Source of the DNA: Leptospira hartskeerlii
GTDB lineage: Bacteria > Spirochaetota > Leptospiria > Leptospirales > Leptospiraceae
Direction: 5' to 3'
NCBI RefSeq assembly: GCF_002811475.1
Contig: NZ_NPDL01000004.1
Location: 428,749 to 492,748 of the forward strand
Length of the DNA stretch: 64,000 nucleotides
The notes beneath the pieces were generated by a model that saw only the letters and a program-made list of their open reading frames with translations, was not told where the DNA came from and did no database searches. Below, one piece after another: positions 1 through 8,128 of the stretch (its first letter is position 1; each line of letters starts with the position of its first letter). Made by a program: the position numbers and the translations under genes.

Positions 1-330
1 CTTGACTGTAAAAAAGATTTTTCCGCCTTCGCAGATTGGTCTGTCGAATTGTGAAATTTGGTACCCTTTTGGAAGATCCGGATAAAAATAATTTTTTCGA
101 TCGAACTTAGTATGAAGAGTGATATTGGAACCGAGTGCAAGGCCGGCCATGATCGCTTTGGTCAGGGCTTCCTCATTTAAGACCGGTAAAGAACCGGGAA
201 GTCCCAAACAAACCGACGAGACCTGGGAGTTAGGAGCGGCTCCGAATTTGGAAGGGCTATCGGAGAATACTTTGGAATCCGTGTTTAATTGAGCATGTAC
301 TTCCAAACCGATGATTACTTCGTATTCCAT
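1..330 (-). CDS. gatB: Aspartyl/glutamyl-tRNA(Asn/Gln) amidotransferase subunit B, N-terminal part
   Basis: The gene reads leftward and is cut by the window start; 110 codons are visible. The protein begins [17 protein letters not shown] and continues through the family's early motifs, including [16 protein letters not shown] and [16 protein letters not shown]. GatB binds the misacylated Glu-tRNA(Gln) or Asp-tRNA(Asn) and, with GatA and GatC, converts it to the amide in the cytoplasm. The ATG at 330 has a GGGAG ribosome site a few bases upstream. It is divergent from the parA-type gene, about 115 bases away. Confidence 0.95.
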   Translation of the reverse strand, partial: MEYEVIIGLEVHAQLNTDSKVFSDSPSKFGAAPNSQVSSVCLGLPGSLPVLNEEALTKAIMAGLALGSNITLHTKFDRKNYFYPDLPKGYQISQFDRPICEGGKIFFTVK

Positions 331-446
331 TAGGGCTCCCTTGACTCTATATCCGAAAGAACAGGAAATTTTTCCTTATTCTTGAAATTTTAGAGGCTTA
401 TGGAGTTATTCTTCCAAGAGGACCAGTACGGGCAACGGATTTTTGA

Positions 447-1205
447 ATGAAACAAACTCTTTGTATCGCCAATCAAAAAGGGGGAGTGGGTAAAACCACT
501 ACGTCTGTCCATCTTGCTGTGGGTCTTGCCAGAAAGGGAGAAAAGGTTTTGCTTATAGACCTGGATGCCCAGAGCAACGCGAGTTCCGTGTTTTCGGAAT
601 CTTCTTCCAAGAATGGAAAGGATTCTTTTTTACTTTTTAGCGAGAAGGTCCCAATTCGTGAACTAATTACCCCGACCAGGATTTCCGGTTTGAGTTTGCT
701 GCCTGCATCTTCTAAACTTTCTCAGATAGATGTATTGCTTTCCGGAAAAATGGACGGTTTTTTTATTTTGAAGGAAGCATTGGAAACTGTTGCGAACGAT
801 TTTGATTGGGTGGTGATTGATTGCCCGCCTAGTCTTTCTTTGATCACTATGAATGCTTTTGTGGCTGCGACTGGGCTCATTGTTCCATTGCAGATCTCTA
901 AATTTTCTTTAGATGGGATAGAAGCGATCTTAGAAGCCAAAAATCATACGGTAAAAAGGTTTAACCCGGGACTGAAAATTTTGGGAGCATTATTGACCTT
1001 ATTCCAACAAAGGACCACGATGTCTCAAACGGTAGTTCCGATGATTGAAGAACATCTTCGCTTATTCGAATCTAAAATCCCTCCTTCAGTTGCGGTAGAA
1101 GAGGCGCATCTTTTGAACCAGTCTTTGTACGAGTACCAACCCAAAAATAAAACAACCAAGGCCTACCAACAATTCACAGATGAGGTCTACTCTTTTGGCG
1201 GGTAA
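447..1205 (+). CDS. ParA/Soj-type partition ATPase
   Basis: This 252-residue protein carries the deviant Walker A box KGGVGKTT near residues 11-18, the A' motif [12 protein letters not shown], and a Walker B-like [15 protein letters not shown]. These define the ParA/MinD ATPase family, which forms ATP-dependent dimers on DNA or membrane to position DNA or protein complexes. No ParB gene follows. Instead the next gene, overlapping by 26 bases, encodes a membrane-anchored protein, so the cargo may not be DNA. The family call is firm; the role is open. It may be one of several ParA paralogues rather than the chromosomal Soj. Confidence 0.9.
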   Translation: MKQTLCIANQKGGVGKTTTSVHLAVGLARKGEKVLLIDLDAQSNASSVFSESSSKNGKDSFLLFSEKVPIRELITPTRISGLSLLPASSKLSQIDVLLSGKMDGFFILKEALETVANDFDWVVIDCPPSLSLITMNAFVAATGLIVPLQISKFSLDGIEAILEAKNHTVKRFNPGLKILGALLTLFQQRTTMSQTVVPMIEEHLRLFESKIPPSVAVEEAHLLNQSLYEYQPKNKTTKAYQQFTDEVYSFGG

Positions 1206-1914
1206 GAAGGACTTATTAAAAAAAGCGGCGGGGGCGGCAGTCAAAAAATCATTAGGGGGAGAAGTTTCCCCGGAAGAAAAATCTGACCCTAAAACCTCTG
1301 AGAAGCCCACGGTTCCAGAATCAATTCCCACTTCTTCTTTTGAACCATCTCATTCTGTCCCTGAACAAAGTTCCAAGTCCAAGTCTGGGACTTCTGAATC
1401 GCCCGAAAGCCGGGAAAAACAATTGCCCAAAAAAGAGCCCATTTTCAAGCTAAACAACGGTATGAGGATAGAAGAATACACACAAACGGGACTCCGTGAT
1501 TCCAACGGAAATAAAAAATGGATCCGCATTTTCGGTGTCTTCTTGGTATTGATCTTTGTTTGGTGGATCTGGCCTTCTAAACACGAGATCTATATGGACG
1601 CGGATAAGATGACTCCGGACAAAGTTTCCGGAATGGGTTCCGAAAAAGAATACCATTTCACTCACGGACAGGACTTTTTCATTTATTATAAAAGAGGCGG
1701 TTGGTTCTCTCCCGATAAGATCAAACTTACGATCTATAAAGTGGACGAATCTAAGGAAGAGATCAGCATTCAAGAAAAAGAATTCAAACGCAGATTCGAT
1801 AAATTCCAAACTTACTATGACGATTCTTTTTTCGATGACGAAGGCTCATACGAAGCGGAGATCAAAGACGAGAATGGAGAAATTCTCGTGACCAAAAAAT
1901 TCACCATCGACTAG
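1180..1914 (+). CDS. Single-pass membrane protein coupled to ParA-type gene, unknown function
   Basis: The product has 244 residues. The first ~90 are charged and low in complexity (Lys, Pro, Ser, Glu), as in a flexible cytosolic linker. One hydrophobic segment follows at about residues 115-132 ([19 protein letters not shown]), then an extracytoplasmic domain of roughly 110 residues rich in Asp, Glu and Lys. The ATG lies inside the end of the ParA-type gene (26-base overlap), which implies translational coupling. I recognise no domain. A reasonable inference is that the basic N-terminus meets the ParA ATPase at the membrane. No clear Shine-Dalgarno precedes the start. Confidence 0.75.
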   Translation: MRSTLLAGKKDLLKKAAGAAVKKSLGGEVSPEEKSDPKTSEKPTVPESIPTSSFEPSHSVPEQSSKSKSGTSESPESREKQLPKKEPIFKLNNGMRIEEYTQTGLRDSNGNKKWIRIFGVFLVLIFVWWIWPSKHEIYMDADKMTPDKVSGMGSEKEYHFTHGQDFFIYYKRGGWFSPDKIKLTIYKVDESKEEISIQEKEFKRRFDKFQTYYDDSFFDDEGSYEAEIKDENGEILVTKKFTID

Positions 1915-2601
1915 ATGAAATTTTCAAAATTTATAATATTCTTCATTTGCTCCTTTGCTTTTTTTTGTGAATCCGCAGAGAGACCTAATGGTCTTCCTGT
2001 AGGTGCAAAGTACGACAAGAATATGAACGCTTATCTTCTAAATGAGCCAGGACTTGCCAGAATATATTATGATAATGGAAAGTTATATTTCGAATGTCCT
2101 TTAGATGAGAACAAACTCTATCACGGGTTATGTAAATCTTATCTTAGATCAGAAGAAGGTATCTCTTCTCAGGGAAAATACGAGCACGGTTCCAAGGTTG
2201 GCGATTGGGTTTGGTATTTTGCAGACGGCAAACCTTATATCAAACAAAGATTCGGAAGCCAGATCAAAGACGAATTCGCTCAGATTAACGGGGACGAAGG
2301 AAACGAAGAAGGTCCCTACGAGAGATATTATCCGGAAGGAATTCTGGAAGTAAAAGGCAATTATAAGAACGGACAAAAATCCGATTTTTGGCAGAAATAT
2401 TTTAAAGACGGAGAATTGGAATATTCTGGCTATTATTCCAAAGGAAGAAAGATCCGCACTTGGTTCTATTATTTCCCGAATAGACAAACAGAATCCGTCG
2501 AAGTTTTTGATGAGAATGGTAACTTCTTATCTAGAACTATCTTTTCCCCCGCTGGAAAAGTCCTCTGTGAAGTTCAGAAAAAAGAATCTAGCTGCGGATA
2601 A
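1915..2601 (+). CDS. MORN-repeat lipoprotein (YwqK-like)
   Basis: The start codon follows the previous stop with no gap. Residues 1-18 form a signal sequence ending in FAFFC, a loose lipobox of the type accepted in spirochaetes. The rest holds tandem MORN_2/YwqK-like repeats, each with a G-x-Y-x-x-G-x-x-x-x-x-W core (for example KYEHGSKVGDWVWYFADG, GNYKNGQKSDFWQKYF and GYYSKGRKIRTWFYYF). Such repeats are commonly annotated as YwqK antitoxin-like, but no toxin gene is adjacent. It probably sits in the envelope as a lipid-anchored repeat protein. The binding partner is unknown. Confidence 0.8.
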   Translation: MKFSKFIIFFICSFAFFCESAERPNGLPVGAKYDKNMNAYLLNEPGLARIYYDNGKLYFECPLDENKLYHGLCKSYLRSEEGISSQGKYEHGSKVGDWVWYFADGKPYIKQRFGSQIKDEFAQINGDEGNEEGPYERYYPEGILEVKGNYKNGQKSDFWQKYFKDGELEYSGYYSKGRKIRTWFYYFPNRQTESVEVFDENGNFLSRTIFSPAGKVLCEVQKKESSCG

Positions 2602-2607
2602 TCTTTA

Positions 2608-2889
2608 ATGGATCCTCGGCATCTCAAACTGGAGAAGTTTGCAGCCTGGGGATTCATTATCATTACGGTTTACTTAAGTTTCTATCTTACGTTAAACCAT
2701 TATGCTGGAGAAGGTTTGATACTTTCTCTGGTTGTGACCCATCTAGGAATATTTATCGCGTTCAGAAGAGTATTAGACAGAGTAAGCTATTCTATTTTAG
2801 CTTTTTCTCATATTATTCTTTGTTATTGGTTAGGAAAGAACGCTTTAGAGATTCTGTCTACTGTCGATGGATGGAAACAAGGATTCTAA
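2608..2889 (+). CDS. Small three-helix membrane protein, unknown function
   Basis: The 93-residue protein is mostly hydrophobic, with helices near residues 11-30, 35-52 and 62-82. It starts seven bases after the MORN lipoprotein gene and is likely co-transcribed with it. Its 3' end overlaps the convergent membrane-protein gene by about 45 bases. I do not recognise a family. Confidence 0.65.
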   Translation: MDPRHLKLEKFAAWGFIIITVYLSFYLTLNHYAGEGLILSLVVTHLGIFIAFRRVLDRVSYSILAFSHIILCYWLGKNALEILSTVDGWKQGF

Positions 2890-3891
2890 GATCCCGAAGT
2901 TGATTGTGAGTAGATTAAATAAGAAAAGAATAAATACAACTACCAAAACCAAAACCAAAAGTATCATCAAAGCGATCCTGATAAATCTTACTTGCAGATA
3001 ACTGATTCCCAAAGCCAAATTTTGGTATGTGCTTAACTCGGGACTTTTTCCGAATTTTAGGTAATTGCGAATATAAAACGCAGAAACCGCTATGACGGCA
3101 CCTGCGATCAAGATCCCGAAAGGTTCTGAATAATTTTTTTGGAGAACGAATAGAGGAATATAAACTATATTTCCGATCAAGGTTCCCAATGCCACAATCC
3201 CTAAAAAGTGAAGAAGTGCGGTGGCAAAAGAATGGTTCCGATTACTTTCGGATCTAAATTCGGATTCATCTTCTCTCAAATTTTTAAGAGAATGAAAACG
3301 ATCCGCATCTTCTTTAGAAAAAAGTTTTCCGATCGTGAACATCAGATAAACCATTCCTATGATCCAAGCGAATGCTAAGAACAACGATGGTATCACCCAA
3401 AGAAGATCTTCCGTTCTTCCTGAACTTGCGCCCGCCAAAGCGATATTCGGCATACTGAAAAGTCCATGAATAAAACCGAAAAAATATAGAATTCGATTTA
3501 AGAAAGCATAGAAGAATGCTCTGAAATAAAGAGAAAGAAAAGAAGTTAGAGATAATACAGCTAAAAATACGTAAAAGAAGATCTGCAATCTTTGTCCGAG
3601 TAAAACTCTTCCTAGTCTGTTTTTTATCTCTTCCGGTTGAGAATCGTTCGGTAGACTTGGATCTTCTATCTCTTTTAAGATCTTTTCCGTAAGGAGCATT
3701 TGAGAGATTGCACCACCCTGGAAATAAAATCCGGAGATAGGTTCTCTCGCAGTTCCATCTAACAAAGCTTCCATTGTAGAAGTGTCGTTGGTATTCAGAA
3801 AAGTAGGTTGTAGGAAAAGTTGAAATCCACTGACCAACAGAAGTACGAAAGGAATTATGTAAGTAATGGTCAGTTTAATGCGAGATTTCAT
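2845..3891 (-). CDS. Polytopic membrane protein (possibly Yip1-like), unknown function
   Basis: I chose the internal ATG at 3891, because the protein then begins MKSRIKLTITYIIPFVLLL, a natural first membrane helix. The longer reading adds 17 polar residues. The product is about 348 residues, with an extracytoplasmic loop after helix 1 and about five further hydrophobic segments. The arrangement recalls Yip1/YIF1-like bacterial membrane proteins, but no signature motif is decisive. Its stop lies inside the end of the convergent 93-residue gene. Confidence 0.65.
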   Translation of the reverse strand: MKSRIKLTITYIIPFVLLLVSGFQLFLQPTFLNTNDTSTMEALLDGTAREPISGFYFQGGAISQMLLTEKILKEIEDPSLPNDSQPEEIKNRLGRVLLGQRLQIFFYVFLAVLSLTSFLSLYFRAFFYAFLNRILYFFGFIHGLFSMPNIALAGASSGRTEDLLWVIPSLFLAFAWIIGMVYLMFTIGKLFSKEDADRFHSLKNLREDESEFRSESNRNHSFATALLHFLGIVALGTLIGNIVYIPLFVLQKNYSEPFGILIAGAVIAVSAFYIRNYLKFGKSPELSTYQNLALGISYLQVRFIRIALMILLVLVLVVVFILFLFNLLTINFGILESLFPSIDSRQNL

Positions 3892-3970
3892 ATCGTAATC
3901 CGTCGATAGAGCTATGATTTTACATAGCTGGATTCTCTCCATCCAAAAAGTTGGGAGAGAAAGACTTCAC

Positions 3971-4981
3971 TTAAAGTAAGAATACAAAAATCGCGATCAT
4001 TCCGATACCAACAACTCCTAAAGCGATGAGCACAGTCAGAAGTAGACTGGATTCTCCCGCTTCTAAGGAAGCGTTGGAGGCTGCAGATACGCTCGAGCCG
4101 CCCGATTTGGAAACCGGTTTTTCGCCGGTGTAAAGCCGGACTTTGATGGAATTTTCTTCTTCGTAAATTTTACCGAAGACATCGTTTCCTATTTTAACAA
4201 TGGTCTCATTCTCTACACCTTTGTTTTCCGTGGCGACAACCGTAGCCGGAATAGGTTTAATACTTCCATCTTCCGTTTTGAGTTTCATTGAATCTATGAT
4301 TCCCATTGTAGTAGGATCACTTCCGGTAAGTTGTACTACGATCTGATCGCCAGGTTTGAGTTGGCTGACCGGAATTCCGGAAACAGGAGAAAGAATGAAT
4401 TTAAACTGAACTCTTGAGGCGGTAGGTGGAATAGAAGCATCTATGCCTGTCGGAACTCCAATAGGGATTGTAGGGGCCTCTTCAGACATAGGATCATCGT
4501 GAGCTTCTTCAGAATCCAAAGTTTCAAAGGAAGATTTTCCGGAGCCTGCCTCATCAATCTTATCACGATCGATCAAAGAATACCAAAGACTGATATCCGG
4601 TTTAGAATTTCCCATTGCTTGGTTTTGGATTTGGTTGACTAGATACTTAATCTTGTCGTCTTCACGTTTATTGATATAATGAATGAGCTGCTCCATAAAA
4701 TCGTCGGAGCGTCCGCTGTTTTGGAATAATTCCTGGAGTTTGTTCGTAAGGTTTTTAAGTTGTTTACCTTCGTATTTGATCTTTTGGCAGACATTAGTGA
4801 CGTCTTTGAAGGTGGTTCCGGATAACGGAATGTTGATCAACTCGCTGTTTCCTACTGCGACTACGTCGAATCTGTCGATCCGACTGGAAACCGGATCAAC
4901 GATTCCACCAAATAAGATGTAAAGAGAGGAAGCCCCGTCCCTAGACTGGAATAATAAGGAATATACTTGTTCGGCTGGCAT
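3971..4981 (-). CDS. C-terminally anchored protein of unknown function
   Basis: The 336-residue protein has no signal sequence. It has a folded N-terminal region (~1-150, rich in beta and helix), an acidic Pro/Thr/Glu linker (~155-185), a beta-rich domain (~190-290) and one hydrophobic segment at the extreme C-terminus (SSLLLTVLIALGVVGIGMIA). That layout suggests a tail-anchored inner-membrane protein with its bulk in the cytoplasm. It lies directly upstream of the polytopic membrane protein gene on the same strand and may be co-transcribed. I do not recognise the family. Confidence 0.7.
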   Translation of the reverse strand: MPAEQVYSLLFQSRDGASSLYILFGGIVDPVSSRIDRFDVVAVGNSELINIPLSGTTFKDVTNVCQKIKYEGKQLKNLTNKLQELFQNSGRSDDFMEQLIHYINKREDDKIKYLVNQIQNQAMGNSKPDISLWYSLIDRDKIDEAGSGKSSFETLDSEEAHDDPMSEEAPTIPIGVPTGIDASIPPTASRVQFKFILSPVSGIPVSQLKPGDQIVVQLTGSDPTTMGIIDSMKLKTEDGSIKPIPATVVATENKGVENETIVKIGNDVFGKIYEEENSIKVRLYTGEKPVSKSGGSSVSAASNASLEAGESSLLLTVLIALGVVGIGMIAIFVFLL

Positions 4982-5038
4982 AAAATTTCGAATGAAAGAC
5001 CGATCCTACTATGAGGCCAAATCGGTATCGACTTTTTT

Positions 5039-5066
5039 TTGACATCCTGCATCGGAATCTGATAAT
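5039..5066 (+). promoter_or_regulatory. Predicted sigma-70 promoter of the Lol-type ABC genes
   Basis: A consensus TTGACA at 5039-5044 is followed after 16 bases by GATAAT at 5061-5066. It sits between two divergent genes and reads into the lolC/E-type gene. Confidence 0.6.
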
Positions 5067-5116
5067 TGTCAAACTAAGGAAATTTGCGGATTTGTTTAAT
5101 TTCAACCGCCCAACTG

Positions 5117-6490
5117 ATGAATTTCTTCTTTCATAGATCCCCCCTAATCCTACTTCTCACTTCCCGCTATATTCGAGGATCCAGAGTCACAGGACTACTT
5201 TCGATCAAGTCCAGGATTTCGTTTATCGTCATGGCAGTCGGAGTCGCCCTTCTTATCGTAGTACTTTCTATCTTCAACGGGTTCCAAAGGCAACTTAAGG
5301 AATCTCTGTGGCAAGGCGGAGAACATATTACAATTGAAAGCAGTTCCAATGGCGGGGAGATCAGAGACTACCAAAAGATCATCAAATATATACAAAACGA
5401 TCCGGACCTAAAAGACAGGATCATTTCCGTTGAGGGTGGGATACAAAGCCACGGACTCATACAAAGGTATAACGTATTTTATCCGGTTCTTATCAAGGCA
5501 GTTGCTGTTCCAAGTGTGGATGAATTGATAGAACATAAACTTCATAACTTTCCCAGAGTGGTTCATTACGATAGAGAAGAGCTTGGTCATCTGAATCGAG
5601 AAAACTATATCATCCTGGGAAAAGAAATGGAGGACCTTTACAATTTCAGTTTAGGCAAACAACTTACTTTAGCGGTTCCTGGGGGAAGGTTTTCTCTCGG
5701 AAAAGGTGTGGAAGTAAGCGTTCAGAACTTCAGAGTATCCGGATTTTTTAAAACAGGGAACTATAAGTTCGATTCCAGTTTTGTTTATATGGCTTTGCCG
5801 GTTGCTCAGAAATTTTTCAAAATGAAAGATTCAGTAAACCAGATCACTATCAAAGCAAAATCTTTGGATGATCTAGCTATCAGCAAACGAAAATTGTACA
5901 AACTATTTAACAGTTTAGAGTTCGAACAAGAAATAGATGCTTCTTCTTCTTTATCCGTTAGAACAATTGCAGAAGAGCAGGAAAATCTGCTGGCAGCTCT
6001 ACAGTTAGAGAAGACGATTATCTCCATTATCGTTTTCTTATTTATTATCTTAGCAGCGCTCGGAATGGTCGCTTCCGTATATTCTCTAGTGCGCGCAAAA
6101 CGTAAATCTATCGGAGTTTTAAAAGCTTTAGGACTTCCTGCTTCCGATATTCTTCTCATCTTTACATTGAATGCAATGCTCGTCGGGATTTTAGCCTCTC
6201 TGACTGGAGGAGTTGGCGGTGTATTCTTAGCAAATTCACTCGATACTATTATAGGTTATATAGAAGAGATCATCAATCTGTTAGGACCTTCTTTTACCGG
6301 TTCAGATTGGACACCGGTAGAGTTAGTTCCTAAACGTATTTATTATTTCGATAAACTACCTGTGGATATCAATATACCTTTTATTTTTATGGTGACTACT
6401 GCTGCTACGATACTTTCCGGGATCGCAGGATACTTCCCCGCAAGATGGGCGGCAAGTTTGAATCCCGTCGACACCATAAGGAACGACTAA
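5117..6490 (+). CDS. Lipoprotein-releasing ABC transporter permease (LolC/LolE family)
   Basis: The protein shows the FtsX/MacB permease plan: an N-terminal helix (~27-50, [19 protein letters not shown] in context), a periplasmic domain of about 220 residues, then three C-terminal helices. The opening RYIRGSR...[23 protein letters not shown] is typical of LolC/E. I used the ATG at 5117. A TTG at 5084 would extend it, but its AAGGA site is only three bases away and very near the predicted transcription start. With LolD (next gene, one base gap) it would move lipoproteins out of the inner membrane. Only one permease gene is present, so the complex may be a homodimer. Confidence 0.85.
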   Translation: MNFFFHRSPLILLLTSRYIRGSRVTGLLSIKSRISFIVMAVGVALLIVVLSIFNGFQRQLKESLWQGGEHITIESSSNGGEIRDYQKIIKYIQNDPDLKDRIISVEGGIQSHGLIQRYNVFYPVLIKAVAVPSVDELIEHKLHNFPRVVHYDREELGHLNRENYIILGKEMEDLYNFSLGKQLTLAVPGGRFSLGKGVEVSVQNFRVSGFFKTGNYKFDSSFVYMALPVAQKFFKMKDSVNQITIKAKSLDDLAISKRKLYKLFNSLEFEQEIDASSSLSVRTIAEEQENLLAALQLEKTIISIIVFLFIILAALGMVASVYSLVRAKRKSIGVLKALGLPASDILLIFTLNAMLVGILASLTGGVGGVFLANSLDTIIGYIEEIINLLGPSFTGSDWTPVELVPKRIYYFDKLPVDINIPFIFMVTTAATILSGIAGYFPARWAASLNPVDTIRND

Positions 6491-6491
6491 C

Positions 6492-7184
6492 GTGAGTATT
6501 ATTAAGATCCGAAATCTGGTTAAAAAGTATCATATCCTAGAAAAGGAATTTTCCGTACTCGATGGATTGGATATGGATGTGGAAGAAGGTGAGATCTTCT
6601 CCATCGAAGGAAAATCCGGGATTGGAAAATCCACTCTTCTAAACATTCTGGGAGCAATGGATAGTTTTGATTCAGGTGAGATCGAAGTCTGCGGGATCAA
6701 TCTTAACAACTTAGACGAAAAGGGAAAAGAAAGTTTTCGCGCAGAAAAGATCGCATTTATCTTCCAACATCATCTTCTTCTTCCTGACTTTTCTGCGTTG
6801 GAGAATGTGAGCATTCCACTCTTGATCAAAGGTTATTCTACTTCCAAAGCCGAGAAGGAAGCGATCTCCATGCTAGAGAAAGTAGGACTGAAAGAAAGAA
6901 TTCACAGTCATCCTTCTCAATTATCAGGTGGAGAAAGTGCAAGAGTCGGTGTGGCAAGAGCTTTAGTTGCGGGAAAAAAACTCATACTTGCGGATGAACC
7001 TACCGGAAACTTGGACAGAGAAAATTCCAGAAATCTAATGGGTTTGATCCAAGAACTTCAAAAGGATCTCAGATTCAGTCTAATACTTGTGACTCACGAT
7101 ATGGAACTGGCAGCACTCGCTCATAAAAGAAACCAGATCTTCCAAGGAAAACTCAAACCCGCAGTGGTCCCGCAAACGGTATAA
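6492..7184 (+). CDS. lolD: Lipoprotein-releasing ABC transporter ATP-binding protein (LolD family)
   Basis: The 230-residue ATPase has Walker [10 protein letters not shown] (~residues 39-47), Q-loop FQHH, signature LSGGE and Walker [14 protein letters not shown] followed by the H-loop THD. The DEPTGNLD string and the length are typical of the LolD/MacB/FtsE group. It starts with GTG two bases after the permease stop. It powers lipoprotein release from the periplasmic face of the inner membrane, which fits the many lipoproteins in this window. Confidence 0.88.
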   Translation: MSIIKIRNLVKKYHILEKEFSVLDGLDMDVEEGEIFSIEGKSGIGKSTLLNILGAMDSFDSGEIEVCGINLNNLDEKGKESFRAEKIAFIFQHHLLLPDFSALENVSIPLLIKGYSTSKAEKEAISMLEKVGLKERIHSHPSQLSGGESARVGVARALVAGKKLILADEPTGNLDRENSRNLMGLIQELQKDLRFSLILVTHDMELAALAHKRNQIFQGKLKPAVVPQTV

Positions 7185-7189
7185 ATTTT

Positions 7190-8014
7190 ATGGATAGCTG
7201 TATTTATTGCGGCTTATCCCTTCTCGACTGGAAAAATCGGGGAAAGATCGGATGTGCTCATTGTATCCAATTTTTGGGAGAAGAATATACTAAGTTTATT
7301 CCAATCCAAGCTCCTTCCGATTGGGAACCACCTTCTCATTTTACTGCAATTGATACTTGGGAAAAATTCAAAAAAACAAATTGGGAAGAAGGTTTATCCT
7401 ATATAGATTCTCATCGTTTGCCATTTACATATAGGTTTCGTATCGCCAGAAATCCGAAACATTCTACATATACCAAACGTACCGAAAAAACGGACCAGTT
7501 CCTAAATTCGTTTATAGAAGAGAATGATTCCCAAATTGAAGATCTAAATTCGGGAAAAAAACATCCGATCCTAGAATTAAAACAAAGAATTCCCTGGAAT
7601 TCAGGGACATTAGTGATGGGAGACGAGGATCATATTCGTTGGGAATATGTGACTGATTCTTTACTTGAGTTAAACTCTGTCCTAAAATCCAATTTTTTAA
7701 CGAAATTCGAGGCGGAAGATAAGTTTGATTTTCAAAAAGGGATCGGATTCATCAATTCCTGTCCTACCAATTCCGGTTTTGGAGACAAACTTTCTGTTTC
7801 TATTCCGGCAAGACTTGCGGACTCGGGAGAGTTAAGGGATTTCAGGCTGCCTACAGACTGGGGCTTCTATCGGGAAGAATTGAAGGGCAGATTGGTCTTT
7901 TTCCGAAAAAATTTCGGCCCAAATAGAAAAAATTCCTTTTTCAATTTGGTTTCGTATTTAGCCTTACTGGTAATAAGCGGAAAAGAAGGGACAAAAGCCT
8001 CATTTGCCCCGTAA
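7190..8014 (+). CDS. McsA-McsB-like fusion: zinc finger plus compact protein-arginine-kinase-like domain
   Basis: The 274-residue protein begins with a four-Cys zinc finger (C4, C7, C22, C25, with GKIGCAHC) that matches the second finger of McsA. From about residue 80 it follows the McsB/phosphagen-kinase order: RFRIARN (82-88, cf. RIRLARN), GDEDHIR (144-150, cf. NEEDHxR), SCPTN (190-194, with the active-site-type Cys191), and a final G-x4-N-x-F-x3-S stretch. It is shorter than McsB (about 350 residues) and I could not find the ER-LLVE-HLIS segment. The Arg of GTGxRAS is Lys200. It starts five bases after lolD and sits just before clpC, as mcsA-mcsB do in Bacillus. The homology is my reading of motifs. 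Whether it is an active kinase is uncertain; a pseudokinase or adaptor is possible. Confidence 0.75.
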   Translation: MDSCIYCGLSLLDWKNRGKIGCAHCIQFLGEEYTKFIPIQAPSDWEPPSHFTAIDTWEKFKKTNWEEGLSYIDSHRLPFTYRFRIARNPKHSTYTKRTEKTDQFLNSFIEENDSQIEDLNSGKKHPILELKQRIPWNSGTLVMGDEDHIRWEYVTDSLLELNSVLKSNFLTKFEAEDKFDFQKGIGFINSCPTNSGFGDKLSVSIPARLADSGELRDFRLPTDWGFYREELKGRLVFFRKNFGPNRKNSFFNLVSYLALLVISGKEGTKASFAP

Positions 8015-8128
8015 TCCTTTTTGGTTAACTAGTCCGATATATTCTTTAAGGGAGATTCCGGCTCCCAGTTGGAAATTGGATGCGAATACAGTCTAACCTA
8101 CAGAACCCATCAGGAAGGGCGTGCAATT

